Assembly: GCA_963823165.1 (NCBI GenBank)
Contig: CAWGKV010000018.1
Span: forward strand, 1 to 64,000
Reading direction: 5' to 3'
DNA length: 64,000 bases
Source: Roseiarcus sp963823165
GTDB lineage: Bacteria; Pseudomonadota; Alphaproteobacteria; Rhizobiales; Beijerinckiaceae
The position numbers and the translations under genes were made by a program. The notes beneath the pieces are model-generated. The model did no database searches. It was not told the DNA's origin and saw only the letters and a list, made by a program, of their open reading frames with translations. This document shows, one piece after another, positions 8,226 through 16,237 of this stretch. Position 1 is the stretch's first letter; every line of letters starts with the position of its first letter.

Positions 8226-9749
8226 CTACTGTCCCCGCTTGCCCTGCGCCGCAAAGCGCACCGCCTCCTCGGCCGCGCGGAAGAGCGCCCGCGCCTTGTT
8301 GAGGCATTCAGCCTGCTCGGCGGCGGGCGACGAGTCGTAGACGATCCCGGCCCCGGCCTGCACGTGCATGAGCCCGTCCTTGACCACGGAAGCGCGCAGC
8401 ACGATGCAGGTGTCCATTTCGCCGCCCGCGCCGAAATAGCCGATGCAGCCGGCGTAGATGCCGCGTTTGTCCTTCTCGAGCTCGTCGATGATCTCCATCG
8501 CCCGCACTTTCGGCGCGCCTGAGACTGTCCCGGCCGGGAAGCCCGCCGCGAGCGCCGCGACCACGTCGACGCCGTCGCGCAACTCGCCCTCGACATTCGA
8601 GACGATGTGCATGACGTGGCTGTAGCGCTCGATGAAGAAGCTGTCGGTCACCCTGACCGTGCCGATCTTCGCCACGCGGCCGACGTCGTTGCGGCCGAGG
8701 TCGAGCAACATCAGGTGCTCGGCCCGCTCCTTCGGATCGGCGAGCAGCTCGGCGGCCAGCGCCTCGTCCTCGCTCGGGCTTCGCCCACGCGGTCGGGTGC
8801 CGGCGATCGGCCGGATGACGACCTTGCCGTCGCGCACCCTGACCAGGATTTCCGGGCTCGAAACGACGATTTGAAAACCGCCGAAGTCGAGATAGCAGAG
8901 ATAGGGCGAGGGGTTGACCCGTCTCAACGCGCGATAGAGCGAAAAGGCCGGCAGGTCGAAGCGGCTGGTGAAGCGTTGCGACAGCACGATCTGGAACGCG
9001 TCGCCCGCGGCGATGTAGTCCTTCGCCCTGGCGACCATAGCCCTGTATTCGGCCTCACCCGTGTTGGAGCGCGGTTCGCCCGCCTTCAGCATCGGGTCGG
9101 CGTATGCGCCCGCGGAATGGTCGAGCGGCGTCTCGAGCGCGGCCACGACCGCATCGAGCCGCGCCAGCGCGTGTTCATGCGCGGCCTTGGCCGAAACGCC
9201 CGGCGCGGGCCTGACCGGCGTGACGATCGCCATCTCGTCGCGCGCGGCGTCGAACACGACCATCACCGTCGGGCGGATGAGTAGCGCATCCGGCACGCCG
9301 ATCGAGTCGGCCTTGGCCGGGGCCAAGCGCTCCATCCGCCGCACCATGTCGTAGCCGAGGTAGCCGAACACGCCCGCCGCCATCGGCGGCAAGCCCGGCG
9401 GCAGTTTGATGCGGGATTCAGCGAGCAGCCCCCGGAGCGCGTTGAGCGGATCGCCGGGGCAGGGGACGAAGGCGTCCGGGTCGCGGAGCGCGCGCCGGTT
9501 GATTTCGGCTCGTTCGCCATTCGACCGGAAGACGAGGTCCGGGTCGAGCCCGATCATCGAGTAGCGCCCGCGCTGCGCGCCGCCCTCGACCGACTCGAGG
9601 AGGAACATGTTGCCCGCCCGGCCGAGCGCGAGCTTGAGATAGGCCGAGACCGGAGTCTCGAGATCCGCCACGAGCGTCGTCACGGCCACCGTCGCGCCGC
9701 CGGCCTCGTAGGCGCGAGCGAAAGCCTCGTAGTCGGGCATGACGGTCAT
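8226..9749 (-). CDS. trpE: anthranilate synthase component I
   Basis: A 507-residue chorismate-utilising enzyme that makes anthranilate with the glutaminase subunit TrpG in tryptophan synthesis. The feedback element FLLESVEGGAQRGRYSMIG near residue 50 includes the LLES motif where Trp binds. The catalytic C-terminal half has IAGTRPRG, ERAEHLMLLDLGRND and FPAGTVSGAPKVRAMEIID. Length is normal. The ppiD gene ends two bases upstream, so trpE is translated from the same message, an order common in Rhizobiales. No trpG is present within the window. Confidence 0.96.
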   Translation of the reverse strand: MTVMPDYEAFARAYEAGGATVAVTTLVADLETPVSAYLKLALGRAGNMFLLESVEGGAQRGRYSMIGLDPDLVFRSNGERAEINRRALRDPDAFVPCPGDPLNALRGLLAESRIKLPPGLPPMAAGVFGYLGYDMVRRMERLAPAKADSIGVPDALLIRPTVMVVFDAARDEMAIVTPVRPAPGVSAKAAHEHALARLDAVVAALETPLDHSAGAYADPMLKAGEPRSNTGEAEYRAMVARAKDYIAAGDAFQIVLSQRFTSRFDLPAFSLYRALRRVNPSPYLCYLDFGGFQIVVSSPEILVRVRDGKVVIRPIAGTRPRGRSPSEDEALAAELLADPKERAEHLMLLDLGRNDVGRVAKIGTVRVTDSFFIERYSHVMHIVSNVEGELRDGVDVVAALAAGFPAGTVSGAPKVRAMEIIDELEKDKRGIYAGCIGYFGAGGEMDTCIVLRASVVKDGLMHVQAGAGIVYDSSPAAEQAECLNKARALFRAAEEAVRFAAQGKRGQ

Positions 9750-9751
9750 TG

Positions 9752-11644
9752 TCAGCCGCCTTCGGCCGACTGGAGGACGTTTTGGTTTACCGTGACGCCG
9801 AGCGAGCGGCGCAACCCTGCGACATACTGGTCGAGCAGGCTGTCGCGCGCCGCGCCGTCCAGTTTCTCGGCCATCGCCTTGACCCTGAGGTCCGCAAAGT
9901 CGACCTGCGGCGTCTTGTCGGCCGTGATCTTGAACAGGGTCCGTCCGTCCGGCGTGGCCGCGGAGCCGGAGCCGTCGGCGGGCTCACGGAAGATCGCAGC
10001 TACGACCAATTCCGGCAGACCCTTGTCGTCCCGATGGATGTCCGCCGCGGATTTCGGCTCGGCGCCGACGCTCATCGCGACGTTCACGATGCTGGCCCCG
10101 GAGCGGATCTGCTTGACGAGGTCGTCCGCCTTGGCGGCGAGCGCCTTGTCGACCTGCTCGGCGCGCCACTGCGCCTCGACCTCGGGCTTGGCTTCCTCGA
10201 AGGTGCGGTCGTGCGCCGGATCGATTTTCGTCACGGCGAACCAGACGTAACCGTTGTCCGGGGTCTGCAACGGCGCTTCGTCGAGCCCGACGTCGGAGGC
10301 GAAGGCCGAGCGCAACAGGTCGGCCTTGTCGGGCAGATTGACCGGCTTGCCGCTCGGGTCCTTGCCCTGCGCATCGACCGCCGGGACAGTCTGCGTGGTC
10401 AGGCCCGCTTGCTTGGCGGCCTCGGCGAGAGACTTGCCGGAAACGCGCGCGTCCTCGATCTTGTCGTGGATCGCCTGAATCTTGTCGCCCGCGCGCGCGG
10501 CGGAAATTTGCCGTTTGATGTCCTCCTCGACCTCCGCGAAGGGCTTGACCGTCGAGGGCGTGACGCTCCTGACGCGGACGATGACCGGCCCGAACTGGGT
10601 GGATAGCACGCCGCTGACCCCGCCCTTCGGCAGGGCGAACACCGCCTCGGCTTCCGCCTTGTCGATCATCTCGTCCTTCGTCGTCTCGCCGAGGTCGGTG
10701 TCCTTGGGCTTCAGGTCGCGTTCCTTGACGATGTCGTCGAAGCTTGCGCCCGTCTTGATCTTGGCCTCCGCGGCGTCCGCCTCCGCCTGGTTCGGGAACA
10801 GGATCTGTTGGAGGTCGCGCTTCTCCGGCGATCCGTACCGGGGATCCCTGCCCGCCACTCGGGCGTAGGCGGCCTCGGCGTCCGCGTCGCTCACCTCGGC
10901 GGGATTGGCGAGGGTCTGCGGCTCCAGCGCGACCACGTCCATCGACCGGTATTCGGGCGCGCGATAGCTCGCCTTGCGGTCGTTGAAGAAGGCCTTCAGC
11001 GCATCCTCCGAAGGCGCCGGAATGTCGCCGGCGGCCGCGGCCGGAAGGACGAAATAGTCGACCGAGCGCGTCTGTCCTTCGTAGTCGGCTTCGGCCTTCG
11101 TCTCGGCCTTCGGCGCGGCGAGCCCGGTCGTCAGCGCGGCGAAGATGAATTGCCTCAGCGCCCCCTTGTGCAGATCGAAGACATAGCTCCGCTCGCTCAG
11201 ATCGTTGTCGCGCAGGAGGCTGGCGAAGCGCTGCGGATCGAAAGCGCCGGACTTGTCCTGGAACGAGGGGTTCGAGGTGATCATCGTCCGCAGCGCGTTC
11301 TCGGAAATGTTGAGGCCGAGCTTGCGCGCTTCCACGTCCAGCGCGGCCTCGCTGACGAGCCGCTGCAGAACCTGGCGGTCGAGCCCGATCGCCCGCGCCT
11401 GCTCGTTGGTGAACGGCTGGCGCAGCTGGCGCTGATATTGCTGGAGCGTGCGCTGGTAGGCGTCGTGATACTCCTGGGAGGAGATTTTCGCGCCGCCGAC
11501 CGTGGCGACGGTCGAGGCGGTGAAGCCGCGAAGCATGTCGCCGACGCCCCAGATCACGAAGCTGACGATGATGAGCCCCATGACGACCGTCATGATCGCC
11601 TTGCCGACAAACCCCTGGGTCGCGTTGCGCATCGATTCGAGCAT
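9752..11644 (-). CDS. ppiD: SurA_N-containing peptidylprolyl isomerase, PpiD-like
   Basis: A 630-residue periplasmic chaperone anchored by one N-terminal helix (residues about 12-36, IMTVVMGLIIVSFVIWGVG). A SurA-like N-terminal chaperone region follows (TVGGAKISSQEYHDAYQRTL). A parvulin-type domain in the middle (about 265-360) includes DTDLGETTKDEM and GVSGVLSTQFGPVIVRV. It helps fold proteins leaving the Sec translocon. It is divergent from tpiA and cotranscribed with trpE. Confidence 0.92.
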   Translation of the reverse strand: MLESMRNATQGFVGKAIMTVVMGLIIVSFVIWGVGDMLRGFTASTVATVGGAKISSQEYHDAYQRTLQQYQRQLRQPFTNEQARAIGLDRQVLQRLVSEAALDVEARKLGLNISENALRTMITSNPSFQDKSGAFDPQRFASLLRDNDLSERSYVFDLHKGALRQFIFAALTTGLAAPKAETKAEADYEGQTRSVDYFVLPAAAAGDIPAPSEDALKAFFNDRKASYRAPEYRSMDVVALEPQTLANPAEVSDADAEAAYARVAGRDPRYGSPEKRDLQQILFPNQAEADAAEAKIKTGASFDDIVKERDLKPKDTDLGETTKDEMIDKAEAEAVFALPKGGVSGVLSTQFGPVIVRVRSVTPSTVKPFAEVEEDIKRQISAARAGDKIQAIHDKIEDARVSGKSLAEAAKQAGLTTQTVPAVDAQGKDPSGKPVNLPDKADLLRSAFASDVGLDEAPLQTPDNGYVWFAVTKIDPAHDRTFEEAKPEVEAQWRAEQVDKALAAKADDLVKQIRSGASIVNVAMSVGAEPKSAADIHRDDKGLPELVVAAIFREPADGSGSAATPDGRTLFKITADKTPQVDFADLRVKAMAEKLDGAARDSLLDQYVAGLRRSLGVTVNQNVLQSAEGG

Positions 11645-11767
11645 TCAGGACACCTGCGCCTTTTTGCCTCAAGCCTTTTGAAGCGCGCCTTCTAGCCCCG
11701 GCCGGATGTTTTGCATAGGCTTTCCGGCGGCGTTAAGAGCCCGCCAGAATTCCCGGAGTACCTGATC

Positions 11768-12526
11768 ATGACCCCTGACGTGCGCCCGTTCGTGGCCGGC
11801 AACTGGAAGATGAACGGCCTTTCCGCGTCGCTCGTCGAAATCGAGGCGATGCGGCGCGCCGCCGACGCCGGCGAAGCCGGGCAGGCGGAACTCGCGGTGT
11901 GCCCGCCGGCGACGCTCATCGCCCAGGCCGCCTGGAAGCTCAAGGGCGGCAAGCTCGCCCTCGGCGCCCAGGACTGCCACCCCGAGGCGAGCGGCGCTTT
12001 CACCGGCGACATATCCGCGCCGATGCTGAAGGACGCCGGCGCCTCGTATGTCATCGTCGGCCATTCCGAACGCCGGACCCTGCATCACGAGACCGACGCG
12101 CTCGTCCGCGCCAAGGCGGTGGCTGCGATCCAGGCCGGACTGATCCCGATCGTCTGCGTCGGCGAGACCCGCGGGGAGCGGGAATCGGGCGAGGCGGCCG
12201 CCGTGGTCATCCGTCAATTGCGTGGCTCGCTGCCTCCCGGCGCAACAAGCGACAACGTTGTCATCGCCTACGAGCCGGTCTGGGCGATCGGCACCGGCCT
12301 CACGCCGACGACCAACGACATCGCCACGATGCACAACGGGATCCGGGAGTTGCTCGCCGACTTTTACGGATCGGCCGGCGCGAGGATCCGTCTTCTCTAC
12401 GGGGGGTCGGTGAAACCAGCCAATGCGCGCGAACTGCTCGGGCTCGACAATGTCGACGGGGCGCTGGTCGGCGGGGCGAGCCTGAAGGCTGCGGATTTCC
12501 TGGCGATCGCCGCGGCTTACGCGTAA
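11768..12526 (+). CDS. tpiA: triosephosphate isomerase
   Basis: A 252-residue glycolytic enzyme interconverting glyceraldehyde-3-phosphate and dihydroxyacetone phosphate. Catalytic residues are all visible: Lys in FVAGNWKMNG, His in VIVGHSERR and Glu in AYEPVWAIGTG, with the phosphate loop GGSVKPAN. The ATG at 11768 gives the normal N-terminus, while an upstream in-frame ATG adds 19 unrelated residues. It is divergent from ppiD across about 120 bases. Confidence 0.97.
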   Translation: MTPDVRPFVAGNWKMNGLSASLVEIEAMRRAADAGEAGQAELAVCPPATLIAQAAWKLKGGKLALGAQDCHPEASGAFTGDISAPMLKDAGASYVIVGHSERRTLHHETDALVRAKAVAAIQAGLIPIVCVGETRGERESGEAAAVVIRQLRGSLPPGATSDNVVIAYEPVWAIGTGLTPTTNDIATMHNGIRELLADFYGSAGARIRLLYGGSVKPANARELLGLDNVDGALVGGASLKAADFLAIAAAYA

Positions 12527-12574
12527 AGCAAAAAAGGCGCCCGAAACCGGCAGGCTTGCTCGCGATCCGCCGCC

Positions 12575-13015
12575 CTACGTCTGACGGCGGTCGCGCAACT
12601 CGTCGACAATCTCGGGATGTCGGTCGAGGATTTTGATCAGCAGCGTGGTCGGCCCGCTCGGCTCGACCAGACCTCGTTCATATTTGTCGAAGGCGTTCTC
12701 GCCAACCTTCAGGAGCGCACCCGCCTCGCGCTGCGAAAGCTTCAGCTTGGCGCGGAAGCGCCGGATCGTGGCCGGCGACGGCAGGCCTTCAATTCGCTCC
12801 TTGAGCGTACGCAACGCCTCATCGACGACGCTCATGTCGGCGCCGACATGCACGCCGTCTCCCTCTCCGGCCGGATAATAGCCGGGAAGATCGACGGTGA
12901 TGGTCTCGCCCTTGTAGGCGACGGCGAAGGGCCGGATGCCCCGCGTCAGCGTCTCCCCCGTCTCCGGCGCGGTCATGGTTGCAGGAAGAACCGCGTCTTT
13001 CGCCGCCATGATCAT
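12575..13015 (-). CDS. mqsA: MqsA-family antitoxin, zinc-ligand-free variant
   Basis: The second gene of a toxin-antitoxin pair, 146 residues. The C-terminal half is a helix-turn-helix domain with LKLSQREAGALLKVGENAFD and YERGLVEPSGPT, closely matching the DNA-binding half of E. coli MqsA (which has LSLTQKEASEIFGGGVNAFS). The N-terminal half aligns in layout but has no cysteine, so the two CxxC zinc ligand pairs of E. coli MqsA are missing. Its ATG overlaps the toxin stop as ATGA, and AAGGAG lies just upstream. It should neutralise MqsR and repress the operon by binding the palindrome at 13329-13345. Confidence 0.9.
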   Translation of the reverse strand: MIMAAKDAVLPATMTAPETGETLTRGIRPFAVAYKGETITVDLPGYYPAGEGDGVHVGADMSVVDEALRTLKERIEGLPSPATIRRFRAKLKLSQREAGALLKVGENAFDKYERGLVEPSGPTTLLIKILDRHPEIVDELRDRRQT

Positions 13016-13326
13016 TTCTCCTTGAACGACACCACGACGAACTTCGTGACGACGTCCGCCTGAAATTTCACGTAGAGCGTGAGCTCGCGCGCGGGCGCGT
13101 GATAGACGTCCTGCCATGCGCGATGGTCGGATAAGGTCGTCATCGACTTGTAAAACATGGCGCGCTTGATGCTCAAAATAGTCTCGACCACTCCGGCGCG
13201 ATCAAACCCCAGCGCGATCGCGTCCCGCAAGGCCGACGATGTCATAGCCAACGTCTCGACCGAACCGATCGCAAGCTTGATGGCATCGAGATCGTAGGTC
13301 GGACGATGCTTCTCCACCCGCATCAT
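13012..13326 (-). CDS. mqsR: MqsR-family toxin, mRNA interferase
   Basis: A protein of about 104 residues of the MqsR family of RelE-fold RNases that cleave mRNA, typically at GCU. The diagnostic block AMFYKSMTTLSDHRAWQDVY is almost identical to E. coli MqsR (FYKSMTTYSDHTIWQDVY), and the end VVVSFKEK matches IVSFKEK. EKHRPTYDL aligns with the E. coli N-terminus MEKRTPHTRL, so the true start could be the GTG at 13317 rather than the ATGs at 13326 or 13323. The toxin precedes the antitoxin, the order seen in E. coli. Confidence 0.92.
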   Translation of the reverse strand: MMRVEKHRPTYDLDAIKLAIGSVETLAMTSSALRDAIALGFDRAGVVETILSIKRAMFYKSMTTLSDHRAWQDVYHAPARELTLYVKFQADVVTKFVVVSFKEK

Positions 13327-13328
13327 GT

Positions 13329-13345
13329 GCCACCATAAAGGTGGC
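13329..13345. promoter_or_regulatory. palindromic operator of mqsRA
   Basis: GCCACC-ATAAA-GGTGGC is a perfect inverted repeat with six-base arms, three bases before the first mqsR ATG. Its core on the gene strand, ACCTTTATGGT, resembles the E. coli MqsA operator core ACCTTTTAGGT. A consensus TTGACA (-35) occurs on the minus strand at 13352-13347, so a bound antitoxin would block the promoter. Confidence 0.7.
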
Positions 13346-13482
13346 GTGTCAAGCGCCAGCGGATCGTATCGCATACAATCCCGACGCGATGGACGCGCCT
13401 CTTGCGCCATGATAGGAGCGCGCCATCTTTCTAAGGGCGCCGGCCGCGAGAGCCCGGCGGCCCGACCCATCGAGCCCCCTTC

Positions 13483-13878
13483 ATGCAATCGGTCCTCATC
13501 GTCATCCACATCCTCATCGTGATCGCCCTGGTGGCGGTCGTGCTGCTCCAGCGCTCCGAGGGCGGCGCGCTCGGATCCGGCGGCAGCACCAGCAGCTTCA
13601 TGACCGGCCGTGGGCAGGCGAACGCGCTGTCGCGCGCCACGGCCATCCTGGCGACGATGTTCTTCGCCACTTCGCTCCTCATGTCGATCCTCGCCGGCTG
13701 GAACCGGGCGCCGAGCTCGATTCTGATCAAGGGTCCGGCGGCGCCGGCGGGACAGACCGCGCCGCAGCCGATCAGCCCCGGCAACATTCTCGATCAGCTG
13801 AAGCAGCTTCAGGGCCAGTCGAACGCGCCGACGACGCCGGCCGCGCCCGCTCCGGCCGCGCCCGAGCAGAAGCCGTAA
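13483..13878 (+). CDS. secG: preprotein translocase subunit SecG
   Basis: A 131-residue inner-membrane subunit of the SecYEG channel. Two membrane helices (about 4-24 and 55-75) flank the conserved cytoplasmic loop LLQRSEGGALGSGGSTSSF. The C-terminus is an Ala/Pro/Gln-rich tail, as is usual in alphaproteobacteria. It is divergent from mqsR, and about 155 bases separate the starts. Confidence 0.95.
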   Translation: MQSVLIVIHILIVIALVAVVLLQRSEGGALGSGGSTSSFMTGRGQANALSRATAILATMFFATSLLMSILAGWNRAPSSILIKGPAAPAGQTAPQPISPGNILDQLKQLQGQSNAPTTPAAPAPAAPEQKP

Positions 13879-13916
13879 CCCGTCGCTGCGAGGGCGGCCG
13901 TCGGAGGCGGGAGCCC

Positions 13917-14381
13917 GTGCCGTCTTTTCGTAGCGAGCGCAGGGTCCGCCACCGAGCGGAGCAGATGTTCGACCTCGTGGCTGACGTCGAGCGCTATCCC
14001 GAATTCGTGCCGCTGTGCACTAGCCTGCGGGTGCGCAACCGCAGGCCGGACGGGCAGGGGCGCGAGACGCTGATCGCCGACATGTCCGTCGGCTACAAGG
14101 TGATCCGCGAGCGCTTCACGAGCCGGGTCGTGCTCGACAGGACGCGGCTCAGGGTCGTCGTCGAATATATCGATGGGCCGTTCAGCCACATGGAGAACAT
14201 CTGGACGTTTCGCGACCAGAGGGACGACGGGAGTTCGCTCGTCACCTTTTTCATCGACTACGAGTTCCGCAGCCGGACCCTGGGCGCGTTAATGGGCTCG
14301 ATGTTCGACGCCGCCTTCCGCAAATTCGCGCAGGCCTTCGAGGAGCGGGCCGACGTGACCTATCCGGCCAGCCAATTGTAG
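13917..14381 (+). CDS. COQ10/RatA-like START-domain protein
   Basis: A 154-residue single-domain protein of the polyketide cyclase/COQ10 family. The start region FRSERRVRHRAEQMFDLVAD and VERYPEFVPLCTSLRVRNR are hallmarks of COQ10-like proteins, which bind coenzyme Q and support respiration. E. coli RatA belongs to the same family. The GTG start at 13917 follows a GGAGG-type site. It lies 38 bases after secG and could be in one unit with it. In an alphaproteobacterium a quinone chaperone role is the better guess. Confidence 0.88.
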   Translation: MPSFRSERRVRHRAEQMFDLVADVERYPEFVPLCTSLRVRNRRPDGQGRETLIADMSVGYKVIRERFTSRVVLDRTRLRVVVEYIDGPFSHMENIWTFRDQRDDGSSLVTFFIDYEFRSRTLGALMGSMFDAAFRKFAQAFEERADVTYPASQL

Positions 14382-14473
14382 CGCGATCGCTGATGCAGGC
14401 GCGATCGCTGATCACGCCAGCCGCGCTCAACGCGCGCGGCTACAATCGCTGTCGGCGCGGCCAGCGGCCGCGC
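14382..14473. repeat. palindromic intergenic repeat (REP-like)
   Basis: The gap between the converging COQ10-like and cinA genes is filled with short self-complementary words such as GCGATCGC and GCGGCCAGCGGCCGC, and CGCGCTCAACGCGCG. A related block follows rpsI at 20730-20776 (GTAGGCGCGGTCGCCGACCG). It may act as a bidirectional terminator for the two converging genes. Confidence 0.55.
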
Positions 14474-14962
14474 CTACAATGCCGCCTCCAGCATCTCGAG
14501 CGCGACGCGGACCGAGGCGAGGCGCACATTGGCTCGGCCGATGTCGCCAAACCGCTTTTCGCGGGCAACCGTCGCTCCGCCGGCCCTCGCGCAGGCGAAC
14601 CAGACGAGGCCGATCGGCTTTTCCGCCGTTCCGCCGTCCGGGCCAGCAACGCCGGTCACGCTCACGGCGAGGTCGGTCCGCGAAGCCCCGAGCGCCCCCT
14701 CGGCCATGGCGCGGGCGACAGGCTCGCTGACCGCGCCGCACTCCGCAAGCATGTTTGTCGGCACGCCGAGCAGATCCTGCTTCGCCTCGTTCGAGTAGAC
14801 GACGAAACCGCGCTCGAAGACGGCCGACGAACCGGGGATTTCCGTCAACAGTCCCGCGACGAGCCCGCCGGTGCAGGATTCCGCGGTCGCGATCTTCAGG
14901 TCTACGGCGCCGCAACGGTCGAGCAGCGCGGCAGCGCGGACGGCGAGGTCGGGGGGGAACAT
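14474..14962 (-). CDS. pncC: CinA C-terminal domain protein, nicotinamide-nucleotide amidase
   Basis: A 162-residue stand-alone CinA C-terminal domain. Such proteins (PncC) deamidate nicotinamide mononucleotide to recycle NAD breakdown products. Signature regions are KIATAESCTGGLVAGLLTEI, containing the catalytic Ser, then FVVYSNEAKQDLLGV and SVTGVAGPDGGTAEKPIGLV. Length is typical for the single-domain form, which lacks the N-terminal COG1058 half. It converges with the COQ10-like gene. Confidence 0.93.
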   Translation of the reverse strand: MFPPDLAVRAAALLDRCGAVDLKIATAESCTGGLVAGLLTEIPGSSAVFERGFVVYSNEAKQDLLGVPTNMLAECGAVSEPVARAMAEGALGASRTDLAVSVTGVAGPDGGTAEKPIGLVWFACARAGGATVAREKRFGDIGRANVRLASVRVALEMLEAAL

Positions 14963-15141
14963 CGTGCGCGCGACCGGTCCCGGAAGGAGGCGAGCAATTT
15001 AGCAGGTCGCGCGACGCGGGCAACTTCCAGTTCGCGGATCTCGCGGATCGAAGTGTGATTGCGGTCACAGACTTGGCTGATAGGGGCAGGTAAGAGGATG
15101 TTTACCATTGGTCGCCTGCTAGCCACGAATGGGAGTGAAAG

Positions 15142-15267
15142 ATGACGAACCTTCGAATGCTCGGCTTCTTGTTCTCGGTGTTTTTAGCGATGTCCTGCCT
15201 CGCGGGGACCGCCTGCGCGTGTCCCGCCGGTTATGCCCCGTGCGGGAGCGCGTGCTGCCCGCGTTGA
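15142..15267 (+). CDS. Cys-rich secreted micropeptide, 41 aa
   Basis: Translating from the ATG at 15142, which has GGGAGTG upstream, gives a hydrophobic leader, MTNLRMLGFLFSVFLAMS, followed by a compact cysteine-rich tail with CACPAGYAPCGSACC. The leader looks like a signal peptide, with lipoprotein-type Cys near residue 19. A mature tail with six cysteines would be stabilised by disulfides or bind metal in the periplasm. It lies 42 bases before the unknown secreted protein at 15310 and may share its message. Function unknown. Confidence 0.6.
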   Translation: MTNLRMLGFLFSVFLAMSCLAGTACACPAGYAPCGSACCPR

Positions 15268-15309
15268 GCGTCGCTGCGCACGGATGATCCGATGACGAGG
15301 GAGGATACG

Positions 15310-16182
15310 ATGCGAAGAACTGCGCTGTTTTCGGTGGCGGCGCTCATGTCCGCCGCGATCATCCCGTTGATGGTGTATTTGCCCGCACGACCGTCCAACG
15401 ATCCGCTCGGCGACAAGCTTCGAAGCATGGGGTTCTATCCGATTGAACCCCCCTCGACGCTGATGGATGTCGGTTCGCTCTACTACGTCGACGCCGGCGC
15501 GCGCGATTTCAGGGCGATCTGCTACGCGCCGAAGGCCGATCTCGAAGGCTTGGTGCGGGAGTCCCCCAGCTGGCAGATCGAGGAAAACTTGAAGGTCGGG
15601 GGCGACTTCGCCGCAAAGGCAGGTCTTAACATCAGTCCTCAACTGAAGGGCAAAGTGAGCGACGCCTACATGCAGACAATGCATTTCTCGCTGACGGGTG
15701 TCGTGCTGGATGAAATCTCCTTAGGCGACAACGGTTTGGTGTACACGAAGCTCATGAACAATCCCGTGTGCAGCAATGTCGTCAAGCAGCTCATCAACTT
15801 GGGCGGTTACATATGCCAAAGCCAGAAGGTTCTCCGCGCCAGGGCGGAGTTGAAGATCGACCGCAACGCCAGGAATACGACGACCGCCGCCGCAGAGGCC
15901 AGTCTCGGCAAGAACGCCGAAGGCGCTAAGACCGAGAGTTCAGCACAGACCGGCCGAAGCGAGGTTCTGCGCGAAGGTCAGACCATCGAGGACGCGGTGC
16001 TGACCTATGGGGCGGAGATGTACCCGATATGCCTCGCGCCGAAGAATGCGCATTTCGCCCGCACGCTGCCCAAGTCTGCTCTTGATCGCGCCTACCATTT
16101 CATTCTCTACAGCATTGTGGAGCCGTTGCTGCCGGTCGAGAGCAGTCGACTCGACGTTGCGGAGAACGCCCACTCCCAATGA
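15310..16182 (+). CDS. hypothetical exported or membrane-anchored protein, 290 aa
   Basis: I do not recognise a family. The ATG at 15310 has AGGGAGG eight bases upstream, better than the ATG at 15292. The N-terminus MRRTALFSVAALMSAAIIPL is a signal peptide or single anchor. The rest is periplasmic in character and includes four cysteines. Residues 195-235 are a low-complexity, Ala/Glu/Thr-rich hydrophilic stretch. It lies downstream of the Cys-rich micropeptide and converges on the histidine kinase gene. Confidence 0.7.
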   Translation: MRRTALFSVAALMSAAIIPLMVYLPARPSNDPLGDKLRSMGFYPIEPPSTLMDVGSLYYVDAGARDFRAICYAPKADLEGLVRESPSWQIEENLKVGGDFAAKAGLNISPQLKGKVSDAYMQTMHFSLTGVVLDEISLGDNGLVYTKLMNNPVCSNVVKQLINLGGYICQSQKVLRARAELKIDRNARNTTTAAAEASLGKNAEGAKTESSAQTGRSEVLREGQTIEDAVLTYGAEMYPICLAPKNAHFARTLPKSALDRAYHFILYSIVEPLLPVESSRLDVAENAHSQ

Positions 16183-16237
16183 CGATGCATCGCGGGCGAT
16201 TGAGTGGGAATGGCGGTGGTCCTGCTGTCCGCCGCCC

